NCBI RefSeq assembly: GCF_002741015.1
Contig: NZ_CP016616.1
Location: 2,761,501-2,825,500 of the forward strand
Source of the DNA: Microvirga ossetica
Lineage (GTDB): Bacteria > Pseudomonadota > Alphaproteobacteria > Rhizobiales > Beijerinckiaceae
Direction: 5' to 3'
DNA: 64,000 nucleotides
Below are positions 45,413 to 53,968 of this stretch, in pieces. The notes beneath the pieces are model-generated. The model did no database searches. It worked only from the letters and a program-made list of their open reading frames with translations, and was not told the DNA's origin. A program made the translations under genes and the position numbers. Position 1 is the stretch's first letter. Every line of letters starts with the position of its first letter.

Positions 45413-45724
45413 TCACTCGATCTCGAACCTGAGGATCGCATTCTCCACGATCCGATCGCCCGATGGGGAAACGAAGCCGAAGGCGAGTTCGTAATGTCCG
45501 GGCTGGGCGAAGCTGAAGGTCAGCTTCTCTTTCCCCGCGCCTCCCATCCCATGTTCCGGGTCGGGCACGACATATTCCTTGTCCAGCTTCACGGTCTCCG
45601 GAAGAGGCGTTTGAGGCTGCCAGACGAAGCCCGTTCCGCCGCCGCCTTTCAGTTCGACCGTCAGCGGCTCGCCGACATGGCCCGTTGTTTCCGCCAGAGC
45701 TTCGAAGGGTGGCTGCCTAGGCAT
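45413..45724 (-). CDS. Chagasin-like (I42) cysteine protease inhibitor
   Basis: A 103-residue protein with all-beta pattern. GGGGTGFVWQPQ corresponds to the chagasin BC loop (TTGF/W), and HGMGGAGKEKLTFSF to the Gly-rich DE loop. The FG-loop RPW is not obvious (GFVSPSGD instead). It has no signal peptide. Its ATG overlaps the stop of the papain-like protease gene by 8 bases, so the two are co-translated. This strongly suggests it inhibits that protease, protecting the cell or controlling activation. The family call is from motif and context only. Confidence 0.72.
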   Translation of the reverse strand: MPRQPPFEALAETTGHVGEPLTVELKGGGGTGFVWQPQTPLPETVKLDKEYVVPDPEHGMGGAGKEKLTFSFAQPGHYELAFGFVSPSGDRIVENAILRFEIE

Positions 45725-46616
45725 TTTCGAGTTCCTTTTCCCTGGCGCTCTTCCTGGCCCGCGTCCTTGTCGCCGTCCCGATGCCGACGAGATCCGCATC
45801 ATAGAAGGCAAATCTGGTATCGATCCCGCATTGTCCGTAAGCGATCTTGAAGAAGCCGCCATCGCCCCATTCGCGGCCCCAGCTGTTCTTCACGATCCAG
45901 CATTGATCGGTATCGTCGTAGCCGACGACGCAGACCGCATGATATCCGATGAGGGACCCGGTGACATGCTGATAAATCCCTCTTCCGTAGGACAGGAAGT
46001 CTTCATAGACCTCCATCGAGGCGGATACGGGCCCCTTTGCCGCGACGACCTTCTTCCTGACGGTCAGGGTCTCTATGGCGGCGTAGGCCCTGACCTTGAC
46101 GATGGCATTGATCGGCTTGCATCCGTCCCTTCTCATTGTGTTGTAGGGGAAATCGGTTTCCGCGCCGATGCCCTTCCTGCGCGCGAAGTCCAAGGCCTTG
46201 CTGTTGACCCAGCCGGTGTCGCAACAATCGCCGCAGCCGCAGGCGAACAGATGGGCTTCGGACAGGTCGATGTTCAGATGAGGCGCTTGCTGCGCAATGC
46301 GCGCACGGGACTCGAGCACGGCGCAGGTGGCAAACGCAACGCAGGCGCCGCATTCGTGCTGGTTCTTGATCTCAGTCACGAAATTTCCGCCGTTGTTGCG
46401 CCAATCCACCTTCGGCGGCGGCGGCTGGAGGGAGACGGCCCTGGGCTCGGTTCTCGCTGCGAGCTTGGCTTCCTTGGAAATCTCGGTCGGCGATATCGCC
46501 AGCCCCATGTATTTCATCGCTCCCGGTGCGACTTTGGCCTTGGACAGGGGCGTATCCTTCGCCTCCCATTGAGCGCCCGTGATCTGGATAAGCTGGTTGA
46601 TCCTTTCGGCATCCAT
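45717..46616 (-). CDS. Papain-like (C1A) cysteine protease
   Basis: A 299-residue protein. An N-terminal region of about 68 residues may be a propeptide. The mature domain starts near PPKVDWRNNGG. Active-site elements are Gln86 and Cys92 in NQHECGACVAFA, the His in GYHAVCVVGYDD and the Asn in IVKNSWGREWGDGGFFKI. The Trp that normally follows the catalytic Cys is Val here. Extra cysteines (ACGCGDCCDTG) could form disulfides. No signal peptide is seen, so it acts in the cytoplasm or leaves by another route. I chose the ATG at 46616 over the TTG at 46625. Confidence 0.88.
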   Translation of the reverse strand: MDAERINQLIQITGAQWEAKDTPLSKAKVAPGAMKYMGLAISPTEISKEAKLAARTEPRAVSLQPPPPKVDWRNNGGNFVTEIKNQHECGACVAFATCAVLESRARIAQQAPHLNIDLSEAHLFACGCGDCCDTGWVNSKALDFARRKGIGAETDFPYNTMRRDGCKPINAIVKVRAYAAIETLTVRKKVVAAKGPVSASMEVYEDFLSYGRGIYQHVTGSLIGYHAVCVVGYDDTDQCWIVKNSWGREWGDGGFFKIAYGQCGIDTRFAFYDADLVGIGTATRTRARKSAREKELENA

Positions 46617-46661
46617 GGCAGTCAACTTGCTTTCGAAGGGTTGCTCGGAGACACAACTAAA

Positions 46662-46686
46662 GTGATATTAATCCGGTTGATATCAC
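46662..46686. promoter_or_regulatory. Dyad upstream of the protease-inhibitor operon
   Basis: GTGATAT-N11-ATATCAC lies 46 bases upstream of the protease start, in an AT-rich pocket of an otherwise GC-rich region. It is a plausible operator; the regulator is unknown. Confidence 0.4.
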
Positions 46687-46811
46687 CCAATAGTTGCAAA
46701 TTGCGATTGCGAAAACGTGGTACCGTGGAAGGCGTATCGACGCTCCGGAACGCGGGGACTGCGCCAAGAGCGCTGGTTGCTCAGCCAGTCATTGGCGCGG
46801 CCGGATTCACG

Positions 46812-46851
46812 AGCCTTTGATATCGGGCACCTGCCAGCAGCTGGATGCTGC
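46812..46851 (+). promoter_or_regulatory. Leader-like element upstream of poxB (shared with leuD)
   Basis: AGCCTTTGATA, three bases, GGCACCTG, then CAGC and GCTGG match, without gaps, the element at 48707 before leuD. A hairpin GCAGC-TGGAT-GCTGC (46837-46851) follows. The element ends 74 bases before the poxB ATG. The rest of the 309-base gap shows nothing else I can name. Confidence 0.55.
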
Positions 46852-46925
46852 GCCACATAGTTTGCTCCACGTCTCATCGGCCCGCCCGCGCCGCGGCGGA
46901 CGATTCTCATGGGAGGAGGGGCTTC

Positions 46926-48662
46926 ATGGCGAAGATGCTGGCCGAACAATTCGTCGAGATCCTGGCCGCTGCCGGCGTGAAACGCGTCTACGGCCTCGTC
47001 GGCGACAGCCTCAACGGGTTGACGGACGCCATCCGCCGCCAGGGCAATATCGAATGGATCCATGTCCGGCATGAGGAGGTCGCGGCCTTCGCGGCCGGGG
47101 CCGAAGCGCATCTGACCGGCGCGCTTGCCGTCTGCGCCGGAAGCTGCGGGCCGGGCAACCTGCACCTCATCAACGGCCTGTTCGATTGCCACCGCTCGCG
47201 CGTGCCGGTGCTCGCCATCGCCGCGCATATTCCCTCGCCCGAGATCGGCAGCGGCTTTTTCCAGGAAACGCATCCGGAAAATCTGTTTCGCGAATGCAGC
47301 CATTATTGCGAGCTCGTCTCCGCGACCAGCCAGATGCCGCGCATCCTCGAGACAGCGATCCGCGCGGCGAGGGCGAAGGGCGGCGTGTCGGTGCTGGTGC
47401 TGCCCGGCGACGTCGCGCTGCAGCCGGCCGCCGCCGCGCCGGCGACGAAATTCGAGGGTCTGCTGCCCTCCGCTCCCGTCGTCGCGCCCGCGCCCGGCGA
47501 TCTCGAGCGTCTCGCGGCCCTGCTCAACGAGGGCAAGCGCATCACGATCCTGTGCGGCTCGGGCTGCGCGGGGGCTCATGACGAGCTGCTTTCTCTGGGC
47601 GAGCGTCTTCAGGCGCCCATGGTGCATGCCTTGCGCGGCAAGGAGCATGTGGAGTGGGACAACCCCTACGATGTCGGCATGACCGGGCTGATCGGCTTCT
47701 CGTCCGGCTATTACGCCATGTGCGATTGCGACGTCCTGCTGATGCTCGGCACCGATTTCCCCTATCGCCAGTTCTACCCCGACGGCACCAAGGTTCGCAT
47801 CGCTCAGGTCGATCTGCGGGGTGAGAATATCGGCCGCCGCGTGCCCGTCGATGTCGGCGTCGTGGGCGATGTGCGTGCGACATTGGCGGCCCTGTCGCCG
47901 CTCATCGACCAGAAGACCGACGGCACGCACCTCGCGAAGGCGAGAGATCATTATGCCAAGGCGCGCGAGTCCCTCGACGATCTGGCCGTTAGCACCCCGG
48001 GCAAGCGGCCGATCCACCCGCAGCAGGTCGCCAAGGCAATCAGCGACCGGGCGGCGGAGGACGCGATCTTCACCTGCGATGTCGGCCTGCCGACGGTCTG
48101 GGCCGCGCGTTACCTCGCCATGAACGGGAAGCGTCGGCTCGTCGGGTCGTTCTGGCACGGCTCGATGGCGAATGCGATGGCGCAGGGGATCGGCGCCCAG
48201 GCCGCCTTCCCCGGCCGGCAGGTGATCTCGCTCTCCGGCGACGGCGGCTTCGCCATGCTGATGGGCGATCTCCTCACTCTGACGCAGCAGCGCCTTCCGG
48301 TGAAGGTCGTGGTCTTCAACAACGGCACCCTCGGTTTCGTCGAGCTCGAGCAGAAATCCACCGGCTTTCTCGATTTCGGCACGGAGCTGCAGAACCCGAA
48401 TTTTGCGGCCATGGCCGAGGCCGCCGGCATCCGCGGCATCAGGCTCGAGGATCCGTCCGAGGTGGAGGAGGGGATCGCCGCCGCCTTCGCCCATGACGGG
48501 CCGGTCCTGGTCGATGCGGTGGTGAACCGCACGGAGCTCGCCATGCCGCCCTCGGTCACGCTCGACATGGCGAAGGGCTTCACCCTCTACATGGTCAAGG
48601 CCGTGCTGAGCGGCCGTGCCGACGAGGTCTATGACCTCGCCAAGACGAATCTCTGGCGGTGA
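46926..48662 (+). CDS. poxB: Pyruvate dehydrogenase (ubiquinone), PoxB-like
   Basis: A 578-residue TPP/FAD enzyme closely resembling E. coli PoxB over its full length. It has [20 protein letters not shown] (TPP-activating Glu), [40 protein letters not shown] and TPP motif [13 protein letters not shown] ... NN. The C terminus ([20 protein letters not shown]) is like the PoxB membrane-binding tail. It oxidises pyruvate to acetate and CO2, passing electrons to ubiquinone. GGGAGGAGGGG precedes the ATG at 46926. It sits between leuC and leuD. Confidence 0.93.
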   Translation: MAKMLAEQFVEILAAAGVKRVYGLVGDSLNGLTDAIRRQGNIEWIHVRHEEVAAFAAGAEAHLTGALAVCAGSCGPGNLHLINGLFDCHRSRVPVLAIAAHIPSPEIGSGFFQETHPENLFRECSHYCELVSATSQMPRILETAIRAARAKGGVSVLVLPGDVALQPAAAAPATKFEGLLPSAPVVAPAPGDLERLAALLNEGKRITILCGSGCAGAHDELLSLGERLQAPMVHALRGKEHVEWDNPYDVGMTGLIGFSSGYYAMCDCDVLLMLGTDFPYRQFYPDGTKVRIAQVDLRGENIGRRVPVDVGVVGDVRATLAALSPLIDQKTDGTHLAKARDHYAKARESLDDLAVSTPGKRPIHPQQVAKAISDRAAEDAIFTCDVGLPTVWAARYLAMNGKRRLVGSFWHGSMANAMAQGIGAQAAFPGRQVISLSGDGGFAMLMGDLLTLTQQRLPVKVVVFNNGTLGFVELEQKSTGFLDFGTELQNPNFAAMAEAAGIRGIRLEDPSEVEEGIAAAFAHDGPVLVDAVVNRTELAMPPSVTLDMAKGFTLYMVKAVLSGRADEVYDLAKTNLWR

Positions 48663-48706
48663 CGCAATTTCCCGCCGCGACCATCGTTGGCCTAGTCGGC
48701 TCGCCA

Positions 48707-48744
48707 AGCCTTTGATAAGAGGCACCTGACAGCGGCTGGGCCGC
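48707..48744 (+). promoter_or_regulatory. Leader-like element upstream of leuD (shared with poxB)
   Basis: AGCCTTTGATA (48707-48717), three bases and GGCACCTG (48721-48728), then CAGCGGCTGG, repeat the poxB element. The hairpin GCGGC-TGG-GCCGC (48732-48744) replaces GCAGC/GCTGC, keeping pairing through one compensated base pair. It ends 22 bases before the leuD ATG. Confidence 0.55.
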
Positions 48745-48766
48745 CGCCTTCAGGGATGTGAAGACC

Positions 48767-49369
48767 ATGGACAAGTTCACCGTGCTGGAAAGCGTCGCGG
48801 CGCCGATGCGGATCATCAATATCGACACCGATATGATCATTCCCAAGCAGTACCTGAAGACGATCAAGCGCACGGGGCTTGGCACGGGCCTGTTCTCGGA
48901 GATGCGCTATCGCGAGGACGGCTCGGAGAACCCGGATTTCGTGCTCAACCAGCCGGCCAATCGCAAGGCCAACATCCTCGTGGCGGGCGACAATTTCGGC
49001 TGCGGTTCGTCCCGCGAGCACGCCCCCTGGGCGCTGCTCGATTTCGGCATCCGCTGCGTGATCTCCACCAGCTTCGCCGACATCTTCTACAACAACTGCT
49101 TCCAGAACGGCATCCTGCCGATCAAGGTCTCGCCTGAGGACCTGGAGAAGCTCTTCGACGATGCCGAGCGCGGCGCCAATGCGACGCTCACCATCGACCT
49201 GGAGAAGCAGGAAATCCGCGGCCCCGACGGCGGCACGGTCACCTTCGACATCGATCCGTTCAAGAAGCATTGCATGCTCAACGGCCTCGACGGCATTGGC
49301 CTGACCATGGAAAAGGCGCCCGCCATCGACGCCTTCGAGAAGAAGCTTTCGGAACGCGCCTGGGCGTAG
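48767..49369 (+). CDS. leuD: 3-isopropylmalate dehydratase small subunit
   Basis: A 200-residue swivel-domain subunit with [31 protein letters not shown] and [18 protein letters not shown], all hallmark LeuD segments. It pairs with LeuC to isomerise 2- and 3-isopropylmalate. The ATG at 48767 ([13 protein letters not shown]) is preferred to the GTG at 48758. Confidence 0.97.
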   Translation: MDKFTVLESVAAPMRIINIDTDMIIPKQYLKTIKRTGLGTGLFSEMRYREDGSENPDFVLNQPANRKANILVAGDNFGCGSSREHAPWALLDFGIRCVISTSFADIFYNNCFQNGILPIKVSPEDLEKLFDDAERGANATLTIDLEKQEIRGPDGGTVTFDIDPFKKHCMLNGLDGIGLTMEKAPAIDAFEKKLSERAWA

Positions 49370-49430
49370 AAGATTGCTTGAGGCTGGCGAGTCTCGGCCC
49401 GCCCCTTTGCCGCCCAGGGTGCGGGGAAAC

Positions 49431-49775
49431 TCAGCCCCGTGCGGAAGTATTCGCCTCGATCCAACCACTCCAATGCCTGACCTTTATGGTCTCGCTTTGC
49501 GAAGCGAACTCCATGGCGCTTTGGAAGTCGTCATCGATCCATGCCTCGACGAGGCGATCTCCTGCCATGGAACAGATGATCAAGAGTTCGTCATTGAGCA
49601 TCGCCGATATGAAGCCTCTTAGAGCCTTCTCCTCATCCTCGCCGTAGGTTTCGATCAGCAAGTTCGGGTGGGTATGCCAAGCTAGACCATCAAAACCGAT
49701 AGCGATGCCATCGTCGAACTGCTGGACACTAACTGTCAGAAGGCCGTCTGCAGTGGTGTGCTCCTCCAGTATCAT
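49431..49775 (-). CDS. Uncharacterised 114-residue acidic protein
   Basis: A soluble protein with FDDGIAIGFDGLAWHTHPNL, LLIETYGEDEEKALRGFISAM and AGDRLVEAWIDDDFQSAMEF. It has no membrane segment and no recognised motif. Its base composition is clearly lower in GC than both neighbours, suggesting acquisition. Size, acidity and isolation recall orphan immunity proteins, but this is an impression only. A 3' end shadowing leuD was not seen. Confidence 0.6.
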   Translation of the reverse strand: MILEEHTTADGLLTVSVQQFDDGIAIGFDGLAWHTHPNLLIETYGEDEEKALRGFISAMLNDELLIICSMAGDRLVEAWIDDDFQSAMEFASQSETIKVRHWSGWIEANTSARG

Positions 49776-49860
49776 CGTTTATCTCGTTATGTGTTCGGTC
49801 AGCCTTCAGCGGCATAGTCGGAAATAATTCTTAATGTAATCCACTCGATGAGAGTAAGCG

Positions 49861-50235
49861 ATGACACAGGGCAAGCCAAAAGTTCTCAGCCGCGCCGATT
49901 GGGCGACCCATCCCGACCTTTTCTGGAAGGGCCATGTGGAGGGGCATACCTTAGGCACCGGCGTGACCGTGCTCTTCTACACCACGGAACAGGTCGGCGT
50001 CGGGCCGAAATGGCATGTCCATCCTTACGATGAGCTCTTCATCATCCGCGAGGGGCGGGCGCTCTTCACGGTGGGCGACGAGCGCTTCGAATGCGAGGCG
50101 GGGCAGGTCTTTCTCGGGCCGGCCGGCGTGCCGCACAAGTTCGTCAATCTCGGCCCGGGGCGGCTGGAGACAACCGACATCCATATGAGCGACCGTTGGA
50201 TCCAGACGGATCTTCCCGATCCTGAGCTTGGATGA
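49861..50235 (+). CDS. Cupin-domain protein
   Basis: A 124-residue single-domain cupin. Motif 1 is GPKWHVHPYDELFIIREGRALFTVG (two His and the Glu of the metal site). Motif 2 is FLGPAGVPHKFVNLGPGRL (third His). The fold binds a divalent metal and is used for enzymes, sensors and storage proteins; the specific role is unknown. The start at 49861 (MTQGKPKVLSRADWATHP) gives a complete domain. Confidence 0.85.
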   Translation: MTQGKPKVLSRADWATHPDLFWKGHVEGHTLGTGVTVLFYTTEQVGVGPKWHVHPYDELFIIREGRALFTVGDERFECEAGQVFLGPAGVPHKFVNLGPGRLETTDIHMSDRWIQTDLPDPELG

Positions 50236-50329
50236 AGAGTCGCTTGGCCAACAGCTGGCTGTCCTCCCTTCCCCGCATTCCCTTACCTCTTCAGAGGCTG
50301 GCTCGTCATTCATCATGAGACGCAGGCGC

Positions 50330-50450
50330 CTTCCCCCTCCCCTTTGTGGGGAGGGCCGGGGTGGGGGTGTGGGAGATAGCCTATGAAGGTTTGGCGCCAA
50401 CACCCCCACCTCCAGCTCCTCCCCACAAGGGGGAGGAGGGTTGCCCGCGC
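50330..50450. repeat. Family A palindrome before the insertion sequence
   Basis: CCCCCTCCCCTTTGTGGGGAGGGCC is paired with the CTCCTCCCCACAAGGGGGAGGAGGG arm, with GGTGGGGGTG/CACCCCCACC in between. The insertion sequence starts 20 bases further on. Confidence 0.75.
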
Positions 50451-50513
50451 TTTACGAACCAGATTCTGAGCTCGACTTTGGCCAATTTCGCGGGCCAGTA
50501 GGCCACCTGCGGG

Positions 50514-51173
50514 TCAGTCCGGATCGGCAAATCTCACAAGGCTCATGAGCGCGTCCATTACGGCAATCCGATAGATTGCGGTAGCAAACCGGCGATCATT
50601 GGCAATTGCGTCGGCATCGCCATGCACGCGCTCCAGCATGGTGTCGAACACCTCCTCCATCATCTCCACATCCACCGGCACGACAACCCCACACGTCATC
50701 GCAAAGGCCTCCGGAGTACTCAGCCGCATCGCCAGCGATGTGCCAGGATGAGCCGTCTGCTCCAGATGCTCATCGACCAGCCAAACCTCTTCCTGGCGCA
50801 TGAGATCCAGCACCACCAAGCCGGCCGTCTCGTGGCGACGCTCAACCCGCCAGACCGAGAAGCGGGCCCGCAGCAGAGCCTGCAGCATCACGTCCTCATC
50901 CGAGCCGGGCACCACGACAGCGTTGCGGGTATAGCGGTCCATCCCGCGCGAGCGGCCCGGCGGGGCGGTGTAGAGAGCCAGGTCGTAGGCCAACGTCACC
51001 TCGTCCAGGCTCTCGGCCACCAGCATCTTGCCAGCCGTGAGCCCCAGCCGGCGCGCCTGCTCCATCAGGGCCGAATCCGGTACGCAGCGAAGAGCCTCGT
51101 TGTGATGGTGGGTGCTGATCGCGCGGAGATGACGATAGCGCGTCAGGATCTCGGTCCGACCCATTTCGGCCAT
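50514..51173 (-). CDS. Divergent passenger protein of the insertion sequence
   Basis: A 219-residue soluble protein lying wholly between the terminal repeats. It starts at ATG 51173 behind GGGAGG, 45 bases from the transposase start and in the opposite direction. Segments include LTRYRHLRAISTHHHNEALR, MLQALLRARFSVWRVERRHE and EVFDTMLERVHGDADAI. No catalytic motif or DNA-binding domain is recognisable. It may control transposition or be cargo. The open frame continues to 52292 only as a shadow of the transposase. Confidence 0.7.
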   Translation of the reverse strand: MAEMGRTEILTRYRHLRAISTHHHNEALRCVPDSALMEQARRLGLTAGKMLVAESLDEVTLAYDLALYTAPPGRSRGMDRYTRNAVVVPGSDEDVMLQALLRARFSVWRVERRHETAGLVVLDLMRQEEVWLVDEHLEQTAHPGTSLAMRLSTPEAFAMTCGVVVPVDVEMMEEVFDTMLERVHGDADAIANDRRFATAIYRIAVMDALMSLVRFADPD

Positions 51174-51218
51174 GGCGACCTCCCAGGCTCTTGAGCCTGA
51201 TTGTGGGAGATCGTGGCC

Positions 51219-52574
51219 ATGCCCGTCCAGCCCCATGTTCCTGACCTCCTGTCCACCTGGCTGGCTCCGTTCCGGTCCGGCCTGACCGGACCAACCTTCC
51301 GCCATGCCCTTGTGCTCGTCCTGGGGGCTCTTCTCACCCCGGGCCGTCGCACCGTCACGGCCATGCTCACCGTTGTTGGCCTCGCCCGCACCCGCAGCTT
51401 CACGAACTATCACCGTGTGCTCAACCGCAACCAGTGGTCCAGCCGCGAGGTGGCGCGCCGTCTGCTCGGCCTGCTGGTGGCAGCTTTTGTGCCGACCGGG
51501 CCAGTGGTGATTGGCCTGGATGACACCCTTGAGCGTCGCTGGGGTGCCCGGATCAGGGCCCGTGGCATCTACCGGGATCCGGTCCGCTCCTCCCATGGCC
51601 ACTTCGTCAAAGCCTCGGGATTGCGCTGGCTGTCCATCATGATGCTCGCTCCCATCCCGTGGGCCGGTCGCGTGTGGGCCTTGCCCTTCCTGACGGTGCT
51701 GGCGCCCTCCGAGCGCTTCTCGCGTGAGCATCGCCAGCGTCACAAGGCGCTCACGGACTGGGCCCGACAAGCCCTTCTCCAGGTCGCCCGCTGGCTGCCG
51801 GACCGGCGCCTCGTGGCAGTGGCTGATCAGAGCTACGCGGCGATTGAGCTGCTGAACGCGGTTCGGCATCGCCTGTGCATGATCACGCGCCTGCGCCTGG
51901 ATGCGCGCCTGTTCACGCCGGCTCCGCGCCGTCGGCCCGGAACCCGAGGACGCCCTCGCGTTGTTGGTCAACGTCTTCCGAGCCTGGCCGAACGCCTGGC
52001 CAATCCCAAGACGGCGTGGCGGCAGGTTTGGGTCGACGGCTGGTACGGCGGTGGCGAACGCCTGATTGAGTTCATCTCGGGCACGGCGATCTGGCACCAT
52101 CCCGGCAAGCACGTGCCGATCCGCTATGTTCTGGTGCGGGACGTGGCCGGCCTCCTCAAGCCACAGGCGTTTCTGTGTACGGACCTGCAAGCCGATCCTC
52201 TTGAGATCGTGCGCTGGTTCGTGCGGCGCTGGAGCACCGAGGTGACCTTTGCCGAGGCTCGCAGACACCTGGGGATGGAGACGCAACGCCAATGGTCGGA
52301 CAAGGCGATCGCCCGCACGACACCAGCCCTGCTGGGGCTGTTCTCGCTGGTCAGTCTCTGGACCGCTGACCCCGCCATTCGGCGCTTGGCTCGCCCGCAG
52401 TGTGCCGCTTGGTACAATAAGCGCACCATCACCTTCAGCGATGCTCTGGCGGCCGTCCGACGCTCGCTCTGGGCCGCCGCAGTTTCTGATGCGTCACGCC
52501 GGCCCGCCAACATGACAAAAGGCCAAATCGATGTTCTGAAGCGATTGACGGCGACACTCTGCTATCCAGCATAA
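51219..52574 (+). CDS. DDE transposase (IS701/IS4-like)
   Basis: A 451-residue transposase. Candidate DDE residues are the Asp in VIGLDDTLERRWG (about 99), the Asp in LVAVADQSYAAIELL (about 199) and the Glu in RRWSTEVTFAEARRHLGM (about 340). The YREK-like region around it resembles IS4/IS701 enzymes. The N-terminal 60 residues are probably DNA-binding. I took the ATG at 51219 rather than the GTG at 51201. The stop is 15 bases inside the right end and the gene looks intact. Confidence 0.88.
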   Translation: MPVQPHVPDLLSTWLAPFRSGLTGPTFRHALVLVLGALLTPGRRTVTAMLTVVGLARTRSFTNYHRVLNRNQWSSREVARRLLGLLVAAFVPTGPVVIGLDDTLERRWGARIRARGIYRDPVRSSHGHFVKASGLRWLSIMMLAPIPWAGRVWALPFLTVLAPSERFSREHRQRHKALTDWARQALLQVARWLPDRRLVAVADQSYAAIELLNAVRHRLCMITRLRLDARLFTPAPRRRPGTRGRPRVVGQRLPSLAERLANPKTAWRQVWVDGWYGGGERLIEFISGTAIWHHPGKHVPIRYVLVRDVAGLLKPQAFLCTDLQADPLEIVRWFVRRWSTEVTFAEARRHLGMETQRQWSDKAIARTTPALLGLFSLVSLWTADPAIRRLARPQCAAWYNKRTITFSDALAAVRRSLWAAAVSDASRRPANMTKGQIDVLKRLTATLCYPA

Positions 52575-52712
52575 ATGGCCAAAGTCGAGCTGAGGACGTC
52601 GCAGGTAGTGGAGAGGAGAGAAAGGGCAGGACAGGACAGTCCAATCTAACGAAAGCGTGAAGAGCCGCTCCGTTTTCACAAGATTAACCTAATTTCCTGC
52701 AAGGTGCGGCGC

Positions 52713-53903
52713 ATGAAGCACGTTTTTGCCCCCGCTCTCCTCGTTCTTGCCGCCCTCGGCCTCGCGACCCCGGCTTCGGCCCAGGCCGATTTTGGCTCCT
52801 GCCTCGCCTCCTTGCGCAGCCAGGCCGCCGCCAAGGGCGTGTCCGGCCAGGCTTTCGACGTCGCGACCCGCGGCGTCACCCCGGATCTGACCATCCTCGA
52901 CCTCATGAACAACCAGCCCGAGTTCAAGACGCCGATCTGGGATTACCTGGCGGCTCTCGTCGACGAGGAGCGGGTGCAGGACGGCCGCACCGCCATGCGG
53001 CAAGCGGGACAGGCGCTTGCCGCGGCCGAGGCACGCTTCGGCGTCGATCGCCATGCGATCGCCGGCGTCTGGGGCGTGGAATCCAATTTCGGCAAGGATA
53101 TCGGCGGCCGGCCTCTGATCCAGTCCCTGTCGACCCTCGTCTGCTACGCGCCGCGCCGCAACGAATATTTCAAGGGCGAGCTGATGGCGACGCTCAAGAT
53201 CGTGCAGGACGGGGACATCAACCCGGCGAACCTGCGCGGCTCCTGGGCCGGCGCCTTCGGCCATACCCAGTTCATGCCCTCGACCTTCCAGCGTCTCGCC
53301 GTCGACGGCGACGGGGACGGGCACCGGGATATCATGACCTCCGTGCCGGACGCGGTGCACTCGACGGCCAACTTCCTCAAAAAGGCCGGCTGGGTGAACG
53401 GCCTGCCCTGGGGCTACGAGGTGCGCCTGCCGCAAAGCTTCAATGCAGGTCTCGCCGGACGCAAGAACAAGAAGCCGCTCGCATCCTGGGCCGCCATGGG
53501 CGTGACCCGCGTCGACGGGCGTCCGCTCTCGGGCAACTATGCCGCCGGCATCATCATCCCGGCCGGCGTGAACGGCCCGGCCTTCATCGTCACCAAGAAT
53601 TTCGATGCGGTCTATTCCTACAACGCCGCCGAATCCTACGGTCTCGCCATCGCCCTGCTCGGCGACCGCCTGAAAGGCCAGCCCGGCATCCAGACGGCCT
53701 GGCCGACCGACGATCCGCCGCTCTCGCGCGCCCAGCGCCGCGAGCTGCAGCAGCTGCTGACCGCCCGCGGCTACGATGTGGGCGAGCCGGACGGCAAGAT
53801 CGGCGCCAAGACCCGCGAAGCGATCAAGGACGTGGAGCGCCGCATCGGCCTCGAACCGCGCGGCCGGCCCGGCGGCAAGGTGCTGCAGGCGCTGCGGGGT
53901 TAG
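52713..53903 (+). CDS. Lytic murein transglycosylase (MltB/SLT2 family)
   Basis: A 396-residue exported protein. Signal peptide is about 1-24 (ending ASAQA). The SLT2 domain has the catalytic Glu in IAGVWGVESNFGKDIGG, plus YFKGELMATLKI, WAGAFGHTQFMPSTF and YNAAESYGLAIALL. A C-terminal peptidoglycan-binding domain (about 330-390) has LTARGYDVGEPDGKIGAKTREAI. It cleaves peptidoglycan glycan strands, forming anhydro-MurNAc. The ATG at 52713 gives the signal peptide. Confidence 0.93.
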   Translation: MKHVFAPALLVLAALGLATPASAQADFGSCLASLRSQAAAKGVSGQAFDVATRGVTPDLTILDLMNNQPEFKTPIWDYLAALVDEERVQDGRTAMRQAGQALAAAEARFGVDRHAIAGVWGVESNFGKDIGGRPLIQSLSTLVCYAPRRNEYFKGELMATLKIVQDGDINPANLRGSWAGAFGHTQFMPSTFQRLAVDGDGDGHRDIMTSVPDAVHSTANFLKKAGWVNGLPWGYEVRLPQSFNAGLAGRKNKKPLASWAAMGVTRVDGRPLSGNYAAGIIIPAGVNGPAFIVTKNFDAVYSYNAAESYGLAIALLGDRLKGQPGIQTAWPTDDPPLSRAQRRELQQLLTARGYDVGEPDGKIGAKTREAIKDVERRIGLEPRGRPGGKVLQALRG

Positions 53904-53968
53904 CCTTTTCGCTTCCTGCCGGCCATCGGCCAGTTGCAGCATCGGCGGCTTTGGAGTTGTACTGCCCC

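Larger units (their letters stand above)
50471..52589 (+). mobile_element. Complete 2119-bp insertion sequence with 14-bp terminal inverted repeats
   Basis: The left end CTCGACTTTGGCCA (50471-50484) is the exact complement of the right end TGGCCAAAGTCGAG (52576-52589). Both sides are flanked by CTGAG (50466-50470 and 52590-52594), a 5-bp target duplication. The element carries a DDE transposase on the plus strand and a divergent 219-residue passenger gene. Intact ends and target duplication point to recent insertion. The transposase style suggests the IS701/IS4-like group. Confidence 0.9.

Noticed and set aside
51174..52292. N-terminal extension of the insertion-sequence passenger gene over the transposase
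   Set aside because: The extension is antisense to the transposase and shadow-like; a good SD and ATG exist at 51173.
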